From positions 1 through 34,067 of the forward strand of contig JAUWCU010000010.1 in NCBI GenBank assembly GCA_030609135.1: a stretch of DNA of 34,067 bases, in the 5' to 3' direction. A model generated the notes under the pieces. That model did not search any database and was not told where the DNA came from. It saw only the letters and a list, made by a program, of their open reading frames with translations. Every line of letters begins with the position of its first letter. The first letter of the stretch is position 1. Source of the stretch: Candidatus Stahliibacteriota bacterium. GTDB taxonomy: Bacteria; Hydrothermota; Tepidihabitantia; SM23-42. The position numbers and the translations under genes are program-made. Shown here in pieces: positions 1 through 8,797 of the stretch.

Positions 1-178
1 TGCTCAACCTGATAATCGTCGAGCAAGCTCGCCCCGTGAAATAACAGGTAAATATATCTCTGCATGTATTATCCTTGTTATGAAATTCGTGTTTGTTTTT
101 GGTCTTCAGTTTTATAATATTTCACAGGGCTCGACCACTACATTGTGCATCATGCAATCTAAAAAAAGTGAAGAGGAG

Positions 179-1099
179 TCAGCTAACCTCCGACGCATAA
201 TACACCGCACCGAGGATCCCGGCATCGTCACCGAGTTTGCCCGGGACAATCTTGTATTTACGAAACTGAGCGCCCATGAGGCGCTGAGCTACGGTCTTTC
301 GAATCGGCTCAAAGAGAATTCTTCCAGCTTTTGATATCCCTCCTGAAATAACGATAATACCTGGATCAAACAAAGAAATAATACTCGATACACCGATACC
401 GATATAGAATCCTATCTGTTCAAATACCTTCTTTGAAACCGCATCTCCTTTTTTTGCTTCTCGGGCAATAATATGCGGCGTAATTTTTTTGTATTTGTTA
501 AGAGCACTCGGCTGTTGCTTCATCATGCGGCGCGCCCGTGCAGCAATGAATCGTGCACCCACATACCCTTCAAGATGACCAAACCGTCCGCATGTACATT
601 TCTTGCCGTCATATTTGATAGTTGAATGCCCGAATTCGCCAGCAAAACCATTAGCGCCAAATAGCAGGTGCCCCTCACATACTGCAGCTCCACCAACGCC
701 AGTGCCAAGCGTAAACAGAAAAACACTGTTATGTCCTTTTGCCGCACCAAATTTCCATTCACCAAGGCATATCGCATTTACATCGTTCAGAATATGCACG
801 GGAATGCTGAATTCGTCTCTTATGGCTTGGGCGAGTTTAATGTTATTCCAATCAATGAGGTTTGGCGAGTATCTGACAATCCCCTTTTTCGAGTCGATAA
901 TACCAGCGATACCAATGCCGATACCAGCTATTGGTTTGCTAAAAGTGCGGATCGCTTTCTTTATCTGATTAATAACTGGCACCGGTCCTTGCTGTCCATT
1001 GGTCGGCAATTTTGCTCGCTGCAAAACCTTACCATTTTTTACTAATGCTGACTTGATGTTTGTTCCGCCAACATCAACACCAACATAAAAGTGTTTCAT
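179..1099 (-). CDS. ROK-family sugar kinase / glucokinase-like
   Basis: GVDVGGTNIKSALV phosphate motif, LGTGVGGA, CTCGRFGHLEGYVG zinc-type motif. ATG at 1099 (M3 of the track ORF) preferred because a -10-like TATGAT abuts the track ATG at 1105. Confidence 0.9.
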   Translation of the reverse strand: MKHFYVGVDVGGTNIKSALVKNGKVLQRAKLPTNGQQGPVPVINQIKKAIRTFSKPIAGIGIGIAGIIDSKKGIVRYSPNLIDWNNIKLAQAIRDEFSIPVHILNDVNAICLGEWKFGAAKGHNSVFLFTLGTGVGGAAVCEGHLLFGANGFAGEFGHSTIKYDGKKCTCGRFGHLEGYVGARFIAARARRMMKQQPSALNKYKKITPHIIAREAKKGDAVSKKVFEQIGFYIGIGVSSIISLFDPGIIVISGGISKAGRILFEPIRKTVAQRLMGAQFRKYKIVPGKLGDDAGILGAVYYASEVS

Positions 1100-1105
1100 G
1101 CACAT

Positions 1106-1134
1106 ATCATACTCTTTAGTTGTCCAACAGTCAA
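1106..1134 (-). promoter_or_regulatory. Sigma70-type promoter of ROK gene: TTGACT-N17-TATGAT, 6 nt before ATG (predicted leaderless)
   Basis: Minus-strand TTGACT (1134-1129), 17 nt spacer, TATGAT (1111-1106). Confidence 0.6.
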
Positions 1135-1265
1135 CAATTCAGTCGTGCTGTTATCAACTTCTACTTCTTAAATTTAGCTGATAGTTTTACAGTTGGATGG
1201 TATGATAGTCGTACAGTCTGATTCACTGATATCCAGATACTCTGATATTCTCGTCTTGGAATAGC

Positions 1266-1817
1266 TTAACCGTTCTTCTTTTTCAATAACTCTTTTCCAT
1301 ATTCAAAGCCACGATCAAATGCAGTCATATTTAGCTCCAATGCTTTCTCAGGAACCGACCCAGGCAAAGCCTTTTTCATCCCTTCATAAGTCACAATCTC
1401 AGTTATCGCGGTAAAAAACCCCAACATAATAACGTTAGCCACGATCTTTCTACCGAGCTCTTCAGCGAAACGTGTTGCCGGTATAGAATAGACTTTAATA
1501 TTACCACGGGGTGATTTATGCTTCACCATATCTTCGTCAACGAGCAGTATACCATTTTCACTGAGTCCTGGTTCAAACTTATCATAACCCTCCTGTGACA
1601 TAGCAAACAGAACATCGACATCGGTTACATAGGGATATAATACTTTGCTTTCTGACACGACGAGCTGAGAGCTGCAAGCACCTCCCCTTGCTTCTGGACC
1701 AAAGGATTGGCTCATAGTAGCGTATTTATTGTCGTAAATCGCGGCGGCTTTGCCGGCAATTATCCCGGATCTAATAATACCTTGACCCCCGTAACCTGCG
1801 AATCTAACCTCAGCCAT
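1266..1817 (-). CDS. korC: 2-oxoacid:ferredoxin oxidoreductase gamma subunit
   Basis: MAEVRFAGYGGQGIIRSGIIAGKAA..QSFGPEARGGACSSQLVVS. Start inside the track ORF; 8 nt ATGGCTGA overlap with the preceding gene. Confidence 0.9.
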   Translation of the reverse strand: MAEVRFAGYGGQGIIRSGIIAGKAAAIYDNKYATMSQSFGPEARGGACSSQLVVSESKVLYPYVTDVDVLFAMSQEGYDKFEPGLSENGILLVDEDMVKHKSPRGNIKVYSIPATRFAEELGRKIVANVIMLGFFTAITEIVTYEGMKKALPGSVPEKALELNMTAFDRGFEYGKELLKKKNG

Positions 1818-2583
1818 TCTTGCCTCCTGCTCCTTTTTTCCCGGACTCAATGCCGTATGGAGTGAATTTCTCACCCAACACGTTGCCGAGCTGAGCATTA
1901 TAGGAATCAATAAATGTTGATCTTTCTTTGCTCGTGAATTTCCCCACGATAATTTTGTTCTCCGGTGTTATCCCCACATTCCTTGGATCCTCATCATTCC
2001 TTATCTCTGAGTTGTCGTAATAGAAACGTACAAGATCAGCGTTCACGTTACTGATGCTTGTATAGTAATCAGGCCCGGGTGCCAGAATTTCAATAATTGA
2101 CAGACCTTTCTTATTTAAAGCTTCGGCAATCGAATCGGCAAGTTCTTCAGTATGCAAAGCTGTCCAGCGCGCCGTATATATTGCACCGCATGAGTTTCCA
2201 AGATGCGGGATATTGAACGGCTCTTCGAATGTTGAATACGGTGAAAATTTCGGAGTTTCTATTGACACCGCTTTACCGGCGATCTTTCTGTACACGAAAT
2301 TATTAATACATATCACAGTAAGCTCCATATTTCTTCGACTGCCATGCACAAAGTGATTGCCACCAACCGTCATGAGGTCACCGGTAAACGGAACAACTTT
2401 AAGAGCGGGGTTAGCTAATTTAAGCCCCGTGCCAAATGCAATGGCTCGACCACGCGTCGTGTGAAAATAATCAAAACCAAAATGTTTGACTATTGCTGGT
2501 TCGAACAAAATATCCGAAGGGACACAAACCTGGTTGGGTTTTACCCCTGCTTTTTCAAGACCTTTGGCAAACGTCGTAATCAA
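1810..2583 (-). CDS. Degenerate KorB-like paralog lacking Fe-S cysteines and the intact TPP GDG motif
   Basis: Homologous to the 4083-4976 protein (FHTTRGRAIAFGTGLKLANP, GGNHFVHGSRRN, EPFNIPHL), but starts (TTG) after the WCPGCG region and reads FTGDLMTVGG where KorB has FSGDGDLIAIGG. Confidence 0.85.
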   Translation of the reverse strand: MITTFAKGLEKAGVKPNQVCVPSDILFEPAIVKHFGFDYFHTTRGRAIAFGTGLKLANPALKVVPFTGDLMTVGGNHFVHGSRRNMELTVICINNFVYRKIAGKAVSIETPKFSPYSTFEEPFNIPHLGNSCGAIYTARWTALHTEELADSIAEALNKKGLSIIEILAPGPDYYTSISNVNADLVRFYYDNSEIRNDEDPRNVGITPENKIIVGKFTSKERSTFIDSYNAQLGNVLGEKFTPYGIESGKKGAGGKNG

Positions 2584-2588
2584 CCCAT

Positions 2589-3830
2589 TTATTCCTTTAA
2601 TTTGGAACCTCCCTTGAAAACCAACTTTTCTAATTGTGTCTTGAATTCAATGACCTTCTCGATTTTCCGTTCTTCCTTTGCCCCTAATAAAATTGCATCA
2701 CATATATCATCAGGCATATGGACACCCGCACCGCCATGCGGGACCAGTACAACATTTGCATTACCATGACAGCATCTTGCAACATCAAAAACTACCTGTC
2801 CATAGTTTATTTCCGGAACCACAAACGCCTTTACTTTCTTGGCTAGTTCAGTAATCCGTTCATCAGGGAATGGCCAGACCGTAATGAGTCTTAGGTTACC
2901 AACCTTTATCCCTTTTTCTCTCGCCATTTCTATACCGCGCACCGCAACCCTTGATGAAATACCATAAGATACGACCACTACGTCTGCATCATCAAGCTGT
3001 TCTTCTTTCAACTCGATGATCTTATCTTTGTTGCACATGATCTTATCAATCAATCTTCTCACATACTTTAGTTCGAAATGTTCATTGTCAACTGGATAAC
3101 CACGTTCATCATGCAGTCTTCCTGAAATGAATAACTTGTGACCTGATCCAGCTTTTACCATTTTTGGCACAAGATCTTCATCTGGTTTAAATGGTATATA
3201 CTCATCAGGTGGACCTGTATACCATCGTCTTGGTTCAAGCTCGATCTCTTCTGCCCGTGGGATAACCACTTTCTCGGTCATGTGACCAACGCATTCATCA
3301 GCCATTATCATAACTGGACAACGATATTTTTCTGCCAGATTAAATGCCTTTATTGTGTGATCAAACAGTTCCTGAGGAGAATCTGGCGCTATGGCGATGA
3401 GTTCATAATCACCGTGTGAACCCCAACGCGCCTGCATCATATCTGCCTGCCCGGTTTTAGTTGGCACACCAGTTGAAGGACCACCGCGCTGGATATTGAG
3501 CAGTACAAACGGTGTTTCAAGCATAGCCCCATACCCGATAGTCTCCATCATCAAAGAATAACCAGGTCCAGACGTTATGGTCATCGTCTTCGCGCCGGCC
3601 CATGCCGCACCGACTATTGCTGATATCGAAGCGAGCTCGTCTTCCATTTGAATGAACATCGCACCGCCTTTTGGTGCGATACGCGCAAAAGCCTCGGCCG
3701 CTTCAGTTGATGGTGTAATCGGATAACCAGCAATAAACTTACACCCGGCAGCAAGCGCTCCGTAACCTGAAGCAACATCACCATCAATATAATAGACGCC
3801 GGTAAGCACATCTCTTTGATCAGCCTTCAC
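2589..3830 (-). CDS. korA: 2-oxoacid:ferredoxin oxidoreductase alpha subunit, canonical motifs
   Basis: YPITPSTE, TSGPGYSLMMET, QRGGPSTGVPTKTGQADMMQARWG. GTG at 3830 preceded by AAAGGAGGT; the track start (3854) lies upstream of the RBS. Confidence 0.88.
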   Translation of the reverse strand: MKADQRDVLTGVYYIDGDVASGYGALAAGCKFIAGYPITPSTEAAEAFARIAPKGGAMFIQMEDELASISAIVGAAWAGAKTMTITSGPGYSLMMETIGYGAMLETPFVLLNIQRGGPSTGVPTKTGQADMMQARWGSHGDYELIAIAPDSPQELFDHTIKAFNLAEKYRCPVMIMADECVGHMTEKVVIPRAEEIELEPRRWYTGPPDEYIPFKPDEDLVPKMVKAGSGHKLFISGRLHDERGYPVDNEHFELKYVRRLIDKIMCNKDKIIELKEEQLDDADVVVVSYGISSRVAVRGIEMAREKGIKVGNLRLITVWPFPDERITELAKKVKAFVVPEINYGQVVFDVARCCHGNANVVLVPHGGAGVHMPDDICDAILLGAKEERKIEKVIEFKTQLEKLVFKGGSKLKE

Positions 3831-3860
3831 CCTATTAGACCTCCTTTCAACCACCTGCTA

Positions 3861-4017
3861 TTACTCCGAACATATAATAGTTCCAATTATGTTGTGGAAC
3901 CTGTCATTCCGAACTTGTTTCGGAATTTCGATAAAGTGAGACTCTGAAATAAATTCAGAGTGACAATAGTGTAACATGCTAACGAAATCCACTGAAACTA
4001 TTATATGTTCTCCTTAG
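3861..4017 (-). mobile_element. MITE-like element, family A copy 1 (157 bp), TA flanks
   Basis: Terminal inverted repeats GAACATATAATAGTTYCA / TGAAACTATTATATGTTC; TA at 3859-3860 and 4018-4019; near-identical to 6224-6380 and the inverse of 23922-24085. Confidence 0.8.
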
Positions 4018-4082
4018 TAATATAACGCTTACCTATTCCAAACGTTAAATATTTTTTCTCTTTACCCCCGTCTTTATAAGGT

Positions 4083-4976
4083 CTAACCGGGTTCATTTTC
4101 ACCACCTTTGACTTTGGATAACCACTCGTTGTAGCGATCTGTATAACTCGGTCTTTCCCGGTCAATGAATTTACCGACTATGATCTTTCCCTGAAAATCT
4201 ATATCAAGATTCTTGGTATCTTCGCCATTACGTATTTCTGCATTATCATGGTAGTAGCGCATCATATCAAGACCATCCCCTAATCGGTTAATCCTTGAAT
4301 AATACTGGGCACACGGCGATATAGCTTCAACCACAGAAAACCCCTTCTTGTTGAGTGCTTCAACAAATGCATTAGTAAGCCGACGGACATGAAGCGTGGT
4401 CCAGCGCGCCACATACACAGCACCTGAAGAATCTGCTAAGTATGGAATATTAAAGGGTGGCTCCACACACCCGAAAGGACAGGTTGTTGCATATGCAGTA
4501 AGCGGTGTTGTTGGAGCAACCTGACCGCCGGTCATCGCATAGATAAAGTTATTTACACATACAACGAGCATATCGATATTTCTTCGGGCGGCATGAATGA
4601 AATGGTTTCCACCGATCGCAATAAGATCACCATCACCAGAAAAAACCACGACTTTCATATCTGGGTTGGCAACTTTAATGCCGGTAGCAAAAGCAATAGC
4701 CCGTCCATGAGTAGTGTGGAATGAATCAAGCTTCACATACCCGGCAACCCTGCCGGTACAACCAATGCCTGAAACAATGACTATTTTGCTAAGATCTATC
4801 TCGGCTTTTTCAAGCGCCGCTGCAAATGCAGTAACTGCCAAGCCAATCCCACAACCCGGACACCAGATGTGTGGTATCCTATCCATACGAAGCACGTTTT
4901 CCATCGGATGGATTCTGTCCATACTTGATGAATCAACTTGGATTTTCTTTTGCTGGTTTGTTTTTGGTGTTTGCAT
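4083..4976 (-). CDS. korB: 2-oxoacid:ferredoxin oxidoreductase beta subunit, canonical motifs
   Basis: IPHIWCPGCGIG, GIGCTGR, HGRAIAFATGIKVANP, SGDGDLIAIGGNHFIHAARRN, YAMTGGQ, TCPFGCVEPPFNI. Confidence 0.92.
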   Translation of the reverse strand: MQTPKTNQQKKIQVDSSSMDRIHPMENVLRMDRIPHIWCPGCGIGLAVTAFAAALEKAEIDLSKIVIVSGIGCTGRVAGYVKLDSFHTTHGRAIAFATGIKVANPDMKVVVFSGDGDLIAIGGNHFIHAARRNIDMLVVCVNNFIYAMTGGQVAPTTPLTAYATTCPFGCVEPPFNIPYLADSSGAVYVARWTTLHVRRLTNAFVEALNKKGFSVVEAISPCAQYYSRINRLGDGLDMMRYYHDNAEIRNGEDTKNLDIDFQGKIIVGKFIDRERPSYTDRYNEWLSKVKGGENEPG

Positions 4977-4987
4977 TCTATATCCCC

Positions 4988-6181
4988 TTATCTGAACTTA
5001 ATAATCCCATCTTTGATATTGTCCACCTGGACCGCTTGATTTATCGCTCTGAGAATATCATCAGTATTTTCAACACCTTTTTCACCATGCGCTATGAAAA
5101 AAACATTTGCTTTGCCATAACTACACCGTTCGACCTCTAAAACAACCTGTCCCAAATTCATTTCTGGGACGACAAATGCCTTTACCTTATCAGCAAGTTC
5201 TGCCACGCGCTCTTCTGGAAATGGCCAGACCGTGACTAATTTTAGACTTCCAACCTTTAACCCTAAACCCCTTGCTTGTTCCATTGCTTTGAACGCAGCT
5301 CTTGATGTCGCGCCATATGAGACAATGACGACGTCAGCATCCTCGGTATTGGCTTCCTGTACTTCAATAATCTCATCTGTATAATCCCGGATTTTTTTTA
5401 CCAGCGGATGCACATTGAGCTCTTGACATTCTTCATCCATTATTGGATAACCGCGATCATCATGGGTCAACCCAGTTACGTGAAACTTGTATCCCTGACC
5501 AATGTCAACCATAGGGGGAATCATATCTTCATCTCTTTTAAAGGGTAGATAGCTGTCTTTCGGACCGTCAAAATATCGGCGCGGTTCAAGTCTAATATCT
5601 TCAGCATGCGGGATCACTACATCTTCCTGTAAATGGGCAAGGTATTGGTCAGACATAATAGCCACAGGGATACGGAAGCGTTCTGAAAAATTAAATGCCT
5701 TGATTGTAAAATCAAACATTTCCTGTGAAGAACTCGGTGCCAGTGCGATCAACTCATAATCACCGTGTGAACCCCAGCGCGCCTGCATCATATCGGCTTG
5801 AGATGGCTGGCTGGGTAAGCCGAGGCCCGGGCCAACTCTTTGAACATCGACGATCACACAAGGTGTCTCCAGCATAATGCCCAGGCCGAGATGTTCCATC
5901 ATAAGCGATAATCCAGGGCCTGAGGTCACGGTCATCGATTTCTTACCGGTCCACGAAGCACCAATCACCGCCGCAAGGGCTGAAATTTCATCCTCCATTT
6001 GAATAAATGTCGCGCTAGCCTTTTTTGCTCGCTGAAGAAATCTTTCGCTGACCTCTAATGCCGGTGCGATAGGATAAACACCCAGGAACCGACATCCCGC
6101 AGACAACGCGCCTTCTGCACAGGCTTGATTACCACTAAGATTATGCGTGCCCGTTAAAACACCACTTGGGTCTGCCTTCAC
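4988..6181 (-). CDS. KorA-like paralog with altered YPITP motif
   Basis: Full-length KorA homolog but YPIAPALE in place of YPITPSTE and QRVGPGLGLPSQPSQ in place of QRGGPSTGVPTKTGQ. GTG at 6181 preceded by AAAGGAGGT. Confidence 0.87.
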   Translation of the reverse strand: MKADPSGVLTGTHNLSGNQACAEGALSAGCRFLGVYPIAPALEVSERFLQRAKKASATFIQMEDEISALAAVIGASWTGKKSMTVTSGPGLSLMMEHLGLGIMLETPCVIVDVQRVGPGLGLPSQPSQADMMQARWGSHGDYELIALAPSSSQEMFDFTIKAFNFSERFRIPVAIMSDQYLAHLQEDVVIPHAEDIRLEPRRYFDGPKDSYLPFKRDEDMIPPMVDIGQGYKFHVTGLTHDDRGYPIMDEECQELNVHPLVKKIRDYTDEIIEVQEANTEDADVVIVSYGATSRAAFKAMEQARGLGLKVGSLKLVTVWPFPEERVAELADKVKAFVVPEMNLGQVVLEVERCSYGKANVFFIAHGEKGVENTDDILRAINQAVQVDNIKDGIIKFR

Positions 6182-6223
6182 CCGGTTAGACCTCCTTTCA
6201 ACCATCTAATAATATAACACTTA

Positions 6224-6380
6224 TTTTTCCGAACATATAATAGTTTCAATTATGTTGTGGAACTTGTCATTCCGAACTTGTTTCGGAATCTCGATAAAGT
6301 GAGACTCTGAAATAAATTCAGAGTGACAATAGTGTAACATGCTAACGAAATCCACTGAAACTATTATATGTTCTCCTTAG
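6224..6380 (-). mobile_element. MITE-like element, family A copy 2 (157 bp), TA flanks
   Basis: Same terminal inverted repeats as copy 1; TA at 6222-6223 and 6381-6382. Confidence 0.8.
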
Positions 6381-6526
6381 TAATTATTACAAACTTTAAA
6401 CCCCGGACATAACATCTCATATAAAAGTTTCATGTTAACTCCCTGGTAATCATTCCAGCCAGAGATACTTGTTATGAATTTTTTGCAATCCCTAAGCTCT
6501 CTAACACCCACGCCGCGTTCACTCAT
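6377..6526 (-). CDS. Small ORF (49 aa), possible leader gene of the kor operon
   Basis: MSERGVGVRELRDCKKFITSISGWNDYQGVNMKLLYEMLCPGFKVCNNY, 4 nt after a consensus promoter; its stop is supplied by the MITE end. Confidence 0.4.
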   Translation of the reverse strand: MSERGVGVRELRDCKKFITSISGWNDYQGVNMKLLYEMLCPGFKVCNNY

Positions 6527-6530
6527 GTCC

Positions 6531-6558
6531 ATTATAGTAAAATAGCCCTAAATGTCAA
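6531..6558 (-). promoter_or_regulatory. Consensus promoter TTGACA-N16-TATAAT for smORF/kor operon
   Basis: Minus strand CCCTTGACATTTAGGGCTATTTTACTATAATGGACATG. Confidence 0.7.
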
Positions 6559-6570
6559 GGGTAAGTGGAC

Positions 6571-7236
6571 TTATTTCTGTTCCTCGGCATGATGTTTAAT
6601 GACACGTGCCTGAGCGATATATATGACATCTTCGCAAATATTCGTCGTCAGATCGGCAATGCGCTCAAGGTTCTTGGCAACTAAAAGAAGTGGTATAGCT
6701 GAACCAATTTTATCTGGCTGTTCAAGCATGTGAGTTAGCAGTATCCTTATTGTCTCATCTCTCATTTCATCGACCACGTTATCCCTTGCACAGACTTGCT
6801 GAGCCCTTTCCGCATCATTATCCATGAAGCTCTTGACGCTGTCTTTTAGCATCTCTTTTACCTCACTGGCCATTGACCAGATATTGCTTACCGGCTTGAT
6901 ACGCGGCTGTTCAATCAAGAAAGCAACTGAGCCGGCAATATTCACTGCGTGATCACCCATTCTCTCCATATCGTTATTCATCTTGATGACACCAATCAAG
7001 AATCTCAAATCAGTACCTACTGGTTGGTGACGCGCAATGAGTTCGATACACTGATCCTCAATGGCGATTTCGAAACGATCAATTCTATGGTCGATCTCTT
7101 TGATTTCCGACGCCATTTTAAGGTCTTTCTTCTTGAGCGCTTCCAACGCTTTGGTGATAGATTCTTCAACAAGTGCTGCCATCTCTAAAAGGTTCTTTTT
7201 TACCTTTTGCAGTTCCTCATCAAAATGGCGGTCCAT
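6571..7236 (-). CDS. phoU: Phosphate signalling complex protein PhoU
   Basis: Helical protein with ERMGDHAVNIA and LERIADLTTNICEDVIY signatures; last gene of the pst cluster. Confidence 0.95.
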   Translation of the reverse strand: MDRHFDEELQKVKKNLLEMAALVEESITKALEALKKKDLKMASEIKEIDHRIDRFEIAIEDQCIELIARHQPVGTDLRFLIGVIKMNNDMERMGDHAVNIAGSVAFLIEQPRIKPVSNIWSMASEVKEMLKDSVKSFMDNDAERAQQVCARDNVVDEMRDETIRILLTHMLEQPDKIGSAIPLLLVAKNLERIADLTTNICEDVIYIAQARVIKHHAEEQK

Positions 7237-7289
7237 TATACCTCCTTCTTTTTAGCCATTAGCAATTAGCCACTGGCTATCAGCAAAAC

Positions 7290-8039
7290 TTATCCAAATC
7301 TCCCTGAAATGTAATCAAACGTACGTTTGTCTGATGGGTTAGTGAAAATCTTTTTTGTGCTATTAAACTCGATCAGTTCACCAAGGAGCATGAAACCAAC
7401 CTCATCAGCAATACGTGCGGCTTGTTGCATATTATGAGTTACTATGATGATCGTGTATTTTCGTTTCAGTTCCAGCATCAGTTCTTCAATCTTACCGGTA
7501 GCAATAGGGTCGAGGGATGAACACGGTTCATCCATAAGCAGTATTTCCGGCTCAACTGCCAGAAGTCTTGCAATACAAAGCCGCTGCTGTTTTTCTGCAG
7601 ATAAACTCAGCGCCGACTCTTTTAACCGGTTTTTTAATACATCGAACAAATCAACTGCAGTAAGTGAACGTTCAACAATATCCCGTAATGTTTTTTTATC
7701 AGTAATGGACCAGATCCTTGGACCATAAGCGATATTGTCAAATATCGATAATGGAAAAGCATTAGGTCGTTGAAAAACCATGCCGACTTTTTTGCGCAAT
7801 AGAATAAGGTCGCACATCGGTGAATGTATATCCTCACCGTCAATCAGCACACCACCGGTGATTTTTACACCCCGGATCAAATCGTTCATCCGGTTAAAGA
7901 CCCTGAGCAAAGTAGATTTACCGCAACCCGACGGTCCAATAATTCCAGTAATCAAGTTTTCTTTAATTGATAGGTTGATGTTTTTCAAGCCTTGGAAACT
8001 CCCGTAATAGAGATTCAAATTCGATGCTTCAACGATCAT
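7290..8039 (-). CDS. pstB: Phosphate ABC transporter ATPase PstB (signature degenerate: LSAEK)
   Basis: [43 protein letters not shown] replaces LSGGQQQR. Confidence 0.92.
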   Translation of the reverse strand: MIVEASNLNLYYGSFQGLKNINLSIKENLITGIIGPSGCGKSTLLRVFNRMNDLIRGVKITGGVLIDGEDIHSPMCDLILLRKKVGMVFQRPNAFPLSIFDNIAYGPRIWSITDKKTLRDIVERSLTAVDLFDVLKNRLKESALSLSAEKQQRLCIARLLAVEPEILLMDEPCSSLDPIATGKIEELMLELKRKYTIIIVTHNMQQAARIADEVGFMLLGELIEFNSTKKIFTNPSDKRTFDYISGRFG

Positions 8040-8794
8040 CCAAACCTCCCTCGAATATAGTCATCGGTTCTTGGATCATCTGGTTTTGTAAAAATCTTTT
8101 TGGTCTTGTGAATCTCAATGAGTTCGCCAGCCAGGAAGAAAGCAGTTCGATCTGCAGTCCTCGCTGCTTGTTTTGTATTGTTGGTCACCAGAATAAATGT
8201 GTACGTTTCCTTTAGCTCAAGCATGGTTGCTTCAATCTTAGCAGTTGAAATCGGGTCCAAACCTGAACACGGCTCATCCATCATGATCACTTCAGGATTC
8301 ATTGCTAAGGTCCTTGCGATGCAAAGACGCTGCTGCTGACCACCTGACAGGGTTGATGCTGAATCGTATAGTCTATCTTTCACCTCTTCCCATAGGTTAG
8401 CAGCCTTTAATGCATCAGCAACAATATCATTTAGTTCCTGCCTTTTTATTTTTCTGTGAAGTTTCGGGCCATAGCTCATATTTTTGAAAATCGAACCCGG
8501 TAGCACTACCGGCGTTGCAAAAATCAAACCGACACGCTTTCTGAGATCATTGATAGGTATATTGAAAATATTTTCTCCGTCTAACCTTATCTTACCAGAA
8601 ATACGGGCATAATCGATTTCATAAAGTCGATTAAGCGCACGCAATAAAGAGCTCTTACCCGCATTGGCTGGTCCAATAACCCCGAGGATTTCCTTATCGT
8701 AGACTTCCAGGCTAATGTTCTTTAAAACCTGGTTCTGTCCATAGAAAAGATTAAGTTGCTCAACTGATATCTTCATCATCTTCTGACGATTCAT
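8036..8794 (-). CDS. Second PstB-like ATPase (Q-loop and H-loop degenerate)
   Basis: [18 protein letters not shown] (Q-loop Gln to Ala), LSGGQQQR intact, [20 protein letters not shown] (H-loop His to Asn). Overlaps pstB by 4 nt. Confidence 0.9.
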   Translation of the reverse strand: MNRQKMMKISVEQLNLFYGQNQVLKNISLEVYDKEILGVIGPANAGKSSLLRALNRLYEIDYARISGKIRLDGENIFNIPINDLRKRVGLIFATPVVLPGSIFKNMSYGPKLHRKIKRQELNDIVADALKAANLWEEVKDRLYDSASTLSGGQQQRLCIARTLAMNPEVIMMDEPCSGLDPISTAKIEATMLELKETYTFILVTNNTKQAARTADRTAFFLAGELIEIHKTKKIFTKPDDPRTDDYIRGRFG

Positions 8795-8797
8795 ACG

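Noticed and set aside
523-1045. Plus and minus ORFs of 84-125 aa inside the ROK gene
   Set aside because: Overlap a clear conserved CDS; no homology signal or RBS.
3831-3854. Identical N-termini MVERRSNRVKAD of both KorA ORFs as a conserved peptide
   Set aside because: The codons cover AAAGGAGGT, and GTG at 3830/6181 follows at RBS distance; this is a conserved leader/RBS rather than protein.
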